Assembly: GCF_034479515.1 (NCBI RefSeq)
Contig: NZ_CP140152.1
Span: 930,001 to 994,000, forward strand
Reading direction: 5' to 3'
DNA from: Duganella zoogloeoides
Lineage (GTDB): Bacteria > Pseudomonadota > Gammaproteobacteria > Burkholderiales > Burkholderiaceae_D
DNA length: 64,000 bases
Part shown: one piece after another, positions 61,403-64,000 of the stretch
Position numbering within the stretch: position 1 is the stretch's first letter
Layout of the letters: each line of letters starts with the position of its first letter
The notes under the pieces: model-generated
What the model saw: only the letters and a program-made list of their open reading frames with translations
Database searches by the model: none
What the model was told of the DNA's origin: nothing
Made by a program: the position numbers and the translations under genes

Positions 61403-63265
61403 ATGCCAGTCTATCGTTCCCGCACCACCACCCACGGCCGCAACATGGCCGGCGCCCGCGCCCTGTGGCGCGCCACCGGCATGAAAGATGGCGACTTCGA
61501 CAAGCCGATCATCGCGGTCGTCAATTCCTTCACCCAGTTCGTGCCCGGCCACGTGCATCTGAAGGACTTGGGCCAGCTGGTGGCGCGCGAGATCGAAAAA
61601 GCCGGCGGCGTGGCGAAAGAATTCAACACCATCGCCGTCGATGACGGCATCGCCATGGGCCACGGCGGCATGCTGTACTCGCTGCCGTCGCGCGACCTGA
61701 TCGCCGACTCGGTCGAGTACATGGTCAATGCCCACTGCGCCGACGCGATGGTCTGCATCTCCAACTGCGACAAGATCACGCCTGGCATGCTGATGGCCGC
61801 CATGCGCATCAATATCCCGGTGGTGTTCGTGTCCGGCGGCCCGATGGAAGCCGGTAAAGTGGTCAAGGTCGTCAACGGCGGCCAGAAGATCATCAAGCTC
61901 GACCTGGTGGACGCCATGATCAAGGCCGGCGACGACACCGTGTCGGACGCCGACGTGGCGGAAATCGAACGCTCGGCCTGTCCGACCTGCGGTTCGTGCT
62001 CGGGCATGTTTACCGCCAACTCGATGAACTGCCTGACCGAGGCGCTGGGCCTGTCCCTGCCAGGTAACGGCACCGTGCTGGCCACGCACTCGGACCGCGA
62101 GCAGCTGTTCCTGCGCGCCGGCCGCCTGATCGTGGAGCTGGCCCGCCGCCATTACGAGCAGGACGACTACTCGATCCTGCCGCGCACCATCGCCAACAAG
62201 GCCACGTTTGAAAACGCCATGGCGCTCGACGTCTCCATGGGCGGTTCCACCAACACCGTGCTGCACCTGCTGGCGGCCGCGCACGAAGCGGGCGTGGACT
62301 TTACCATGGCCGACATCGACCGCATCTCGCGCAAGGTGCCCTGCCTGTGCAAGGTTGCGCCGATGACCGACAAGTACCACATCGAAGACGTGCACCGGGC
62401 TGGCGGCATCATCTCGATCCTCGGCGAACTGGCGCGCGGCGGCCTGCTCGACACCACCCGCCCGACCATCCACGCGCCCACCATGGCCGACGCCATCGAA
62501 CGCAACGACATCAAGCGCAGCGACGACCCGGCCGTGCACGAGCTGTTCCGCGCCGCACCGGGCGGCGTGCCCACGCAAACGGCATTCTCGCAATCGGAGC
62601 GCTTCGCGTCGCTGGACCTGGACCGCAGCACCGGCTGCATCCGCGACAAGGAACACGCGTACTCGCAGGACGGCGGCCTGGCCGTGTTGTACGGTAACCT
62701 GGCAGTCAACGGCTGCATCGTCAAGACCGCCGGCGTGGACGAGAGCATCCTCAAATTCAGCGGCAAAGCGCGCGTGTTCGAGAGCCAGGACGATGCAGTG
62801 GCCGCCATCCTCGGCGACACCGTGCACGCGGGCGACGTCGTCATCATCCGCTACGAAGGACCGAAGGGCGGTCCGGGCATGCAGGAGATGTTGTACCCGA
62901 CCTCGTACATCAAGTCGAAAGGCCTCGGTAAATCGTGCGCGCTGCTGACCGATGGCCGCTTCTCGGGCGGCTCGTCGGGCCTGGTAATCGGCCACGCCTC
63001 GCCCGAAGCGGCCGAAGGCGGCGCCATCGGTCTGGTGGAAGAGGGCGACATGATCGATATCGACATCCCCAACCGCACCATCAACCTGCGCATCACCGAC
63101 GCCGAACTGGCGGCGCGCCGCGCCACCATGGAAGCCAAAGGCGACGCCGCCTGGCAACCGGTGAACCGCGAGCGTTACGTCTCGCAAGCGCTGCAAGCGT
63201 ACGCCGCGCTGACGACGTCGGCCGACCGCGGCGCGGTGCGCGATTTGTCGCAGCTGAAGCGTTGA
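61403..63265 (+). CDS. ilvD: Dihydroxy-acid dehydratase
   Basis: 620 aa iron-sulfur enzyme of valine/isoleucine synthesis, dehydrating 2,3-dihydroxy-3-methylbutanoate. Fe-S cysteines in NCDKITPGM and [25 protein letters not shown], plus [28 protein letters not shown] near the C-terminus, are family signatures. TGGAG precedes the ATG. Divergent from a LysR gene across 133 bp, where an AT-rich patch (61278-61340) probably carries promoters. Confidence 0.98.
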   Translation: MPVYRSRTTTHGRNMAGARALWRATGMKDGDFDKPIIAVVNSFTQFVPGHVHLKDLGQLVAREIEKAGGVAKEFNTIAVDDGIAMGHGGMLYSLPSRDLIADSVEYMVNAHCADAMVCISNCDKITPGMLMAAMRINIPVVFVSGGPMEAGKVVKVVNGGQKIIKLDLVDAMIKAGDDTVSDADVAEIERSACPTCGSCSGMFTANSMNCLTEALGLSLPGNGTVLATHSDREQLFLRAGRLIVELARRHYEQDDYSILPRTIANKATFENAMALDVSMGGSTNTVLHLLAAAHEAGVDFTMADIDRISRKVPCLCKVAPMTDKYHIEDVHRAGGIISILGELARGGLLDTTRPTIHAPTMADAIERNDIKRSDDPAVHELFRAAPGGVPTQTAFSQSERFASLDLDRSTGCIRDKEHAYSQDGGLAVLYGNLAVNGCIVKTAGVDESILKFSGKARVFESQDDAVAAILGDTVHAGDVVIIRYEGPKGGPGMQEMLYPTSYIKSKGLGKSCALLTDGRFSGGSSGLVIGHASPEAAEGGAIGLVEEGDMIDIDIPNRTINLRITDAELAARRATMEAKGDAAWQPVNRERYVSQALQAYAALTTSADRGAVRDLSQLKR

Positions 63266-63422
63266 CAGGCGCCCAAACCCGAATGTCATTGCCCTGATCA
63301 TTGAATAGTTAGAAGATCCTCTCGGTCATCCGCGTCAACCATGACGTTTACCTGCGCGTTAAATTCTGAAGAGAAAAACACTGTAAAATGTAGGGGCATT
63401 CGCAGCTTAACCGGAGAGGAAT

Positions 63423-63743
63423 ATGAAACGCAATTTGATGATGGTGGGTGTACTGGTCGCGTCGGCGTTCGCATCGCAAGCGGCGATGGCGGATGCCGGT
63501 TCGGATCTGGCCAAGGCCAAGAACTGCATGGCTTGCCACGCTGTCGCCACCAAGCTGGTTGGTCCATCCTACAAGGACGTGGCCGCCAAATACGCGGGCC
63601 AGAAAGATGCCGAATCCAAGCTCGTCACCAAGGTAATGAAGGGCGGTTCGGGCACCTGGGGCGCGATCCCGATGCCAGCCAACCCACAGGTGAACGAGGC
63701 GGAAGCCCGCACCCTGGTGAAATGGGTGCTGACGCAAAAGTAA
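63423..63743 (+). CDS. Class I cytochrome c (c551/c552 type)
   Basis: 106 aa periplasmic electron carrier. Signal peptide ending in AAMADA, one heme c motif CMACH, distal Met in GAIPMPANPQV, and the C-terminal helix EARTLVKWVLTQK. GGAGAGGA precedes the start. A -10-like TAAAAT (63385-63390) lies about 30 bp upstream. Donates electrons to a terminal oxidase or other redox partner. No partner gene is adjacent. Confidence 0.95.
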   Translation: MKRNLMMVGVLVASAFASQAAMADAGSDLAKAKNCMACHAVATKLVGPSYKDVAAKYAGQKDAESKLVTKVMKGGSGTWGAIPMPANPQVNEAEARTLVKWVLTQK

Positions 63744-63756
63744 GCGCTTTTGCGTC
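63731..63756 (+). terminator. Hairpin across the cytochrome c stop codon
   Basis: Perfect 10-bp stem GACGCAAAAG / CTTTTGCGTC with a 6-nt loop holding the TAA stop (63741-63743). It could protect the mRNA 3' end or assist the terminator that follows. Confidence 0.55.
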
Positions 63757-63765
63757 ATACATAAA

Positions 63766-63791
63766 ACAAACGCGCCTTCGGGCGCGTTTGT
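63766..63791. terminator. Bidirectional terminator between cytochrome c and the binding-protein gene
   Basis: Perfect 11-bp stem ACAAACGCGCC / GGCGCGTTTGT with a stable TTCG tetraloop. It serves the convergent genes on both sides. Confidence 0.85.
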
Positions 63792-63809
63792 CGTTGTTAA
63801 GGCTGTTTT

Positions 63810-64000
63810 TTATTTGACCACTTCCACCTTGGTCTTCTTGCCATCCTTGTACGTGAACAAGGTCAGCGCGCCGTCCTTGATGTCGCCGTACTGGTCGAAC
63901 GAAATCAGGCCCGTCACGCCCTGGTACTTGATATTTTGCAGCGCCGGCAGGTACTTGGCCGGCTGCGACGATTTGGCTTCCTGCATGGCGGTAGCCATGG
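63810..64000 (-). CDS. Branched-chain amino acid ABC transporter substrate-binding protein (C-terminal part)
   Basis: Only about 63 C-terminal codons are inside the window; the gene continues past 64000. The visible end (YLPALQNIKYQGVTGLISFDQYGDIKDGALTLFTYKDGKK) matches the final lobe of LivK/LivJ-type periplasmic binding proteins, with the GVTG-isFD-GD pattern. Such proteins deliver Leu/Ile/Val or related ligands to an ABC transporter. Confidence 0.82.
   Translation of the reverse strand, partial: MATAMQEAKSSQPAKYLPALQNIKYQGVTGLISFDQYGDIKDGALTLFTYKDGKKTKVEVVK

Overview
The window looks like a chromosomal segment of a betaproteobacterium of the family Oxalobacteraceae (Massilia/Duganella/Janthinobacterium type). 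This is inferred from high GC, a zapB-like/zapA/6S RNA block, CIRCE-controlled groESL, a glucokinase-RpiR fusion and Burkholderiales-type palindromic repeats. It is not proven by any marker gene. There is no prophage, integrase, CRISPR array, tRNA or rRNA that I can recognise.

Region 1 (1-16.7 kb) is an exopolysaccharide/O-antigen-type locus. Except for manC it reads on the minus strand: a YjbH outer-membrane protein fused to a PAP2 phosphatase, an outer-membrane export protein (OPX), a Wzz-type chain-length protein, gmd and rmd (GDP-D-rhamnose supply), a decayed DegT aminotransferase, a Wzx flippase, a GT2 glycosyltransferase, a hexapeptide acetyltransferase, a Wzy-like polymerase and a second GT2 cut by the window start. 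manC (GDP-mannose supply) is divergent. The sugar-assembly genes (about 1-5.3 kb) are visibly AT-richer than the rest.

Region 2 (16.7-36.6 kb) is a starch/maltodextrin locus: an ACE-like M2 peptidase, GH31 alpha-glucosidase, SLC45-type sugar transporter, phosphoglucomutase, secreted GH13 amylase, a GAF/degenerate-GGDEF/EAL phosphodiesterase, pullulanase, POT peptide symporter, GH13 alpha-glucosidase and a glucokinase-RpiR fusion. Four of these genes carry a similar HexR-like palindrome 20-26 nt upstream of the start codon. This suggests one repressor, possibly the fusion protein itself.

Region 3 (36.6-41.6 kb) holds a His-rich PadR regulator (YqjI-like) coupled to an MFS exporter, an fdtA-fdtB-fdtC operon for dTDP-Fuc3NAc, and a proline-rich membrane-anchored protein.

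Region 4 (41.7-57.9 kb) is a galactan/galactose locus: dgoK, dgoA, an SMP-30 lactonase, a secreted GH53 galactanase, dgoD, a second SMP-30-like protein without its metal ligands, a LysR regulator, a TonB-dependent receptor and a secreted GH2 beta-galactosidase. GH53 would cut galactan, the receptor would import fragments, GH2 would release galactose, and a non-phosphorylating De Ley-Doudoroff route would finish at pyruvate and glyceraldehyde 3-phosphate. A galactose dehydrogenase is not in the window. Three promoters here share a TGTCTGATAT-type motif. The GH2 gene is bracketed by two 96-bp direct copies of a palindromic element. groESL, a YnfA-like gene and a small unknown gene sit inside this block.

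Region 5 (58-64 kb) is housekeeping: zapB-like/zapA, 6S RNA, an EVE-domain protein, lgt, a LysR gene overlapping lgt, ilvD, a class I cytochrome c, and the 3' end of a branched-chain amino acid binding protein.
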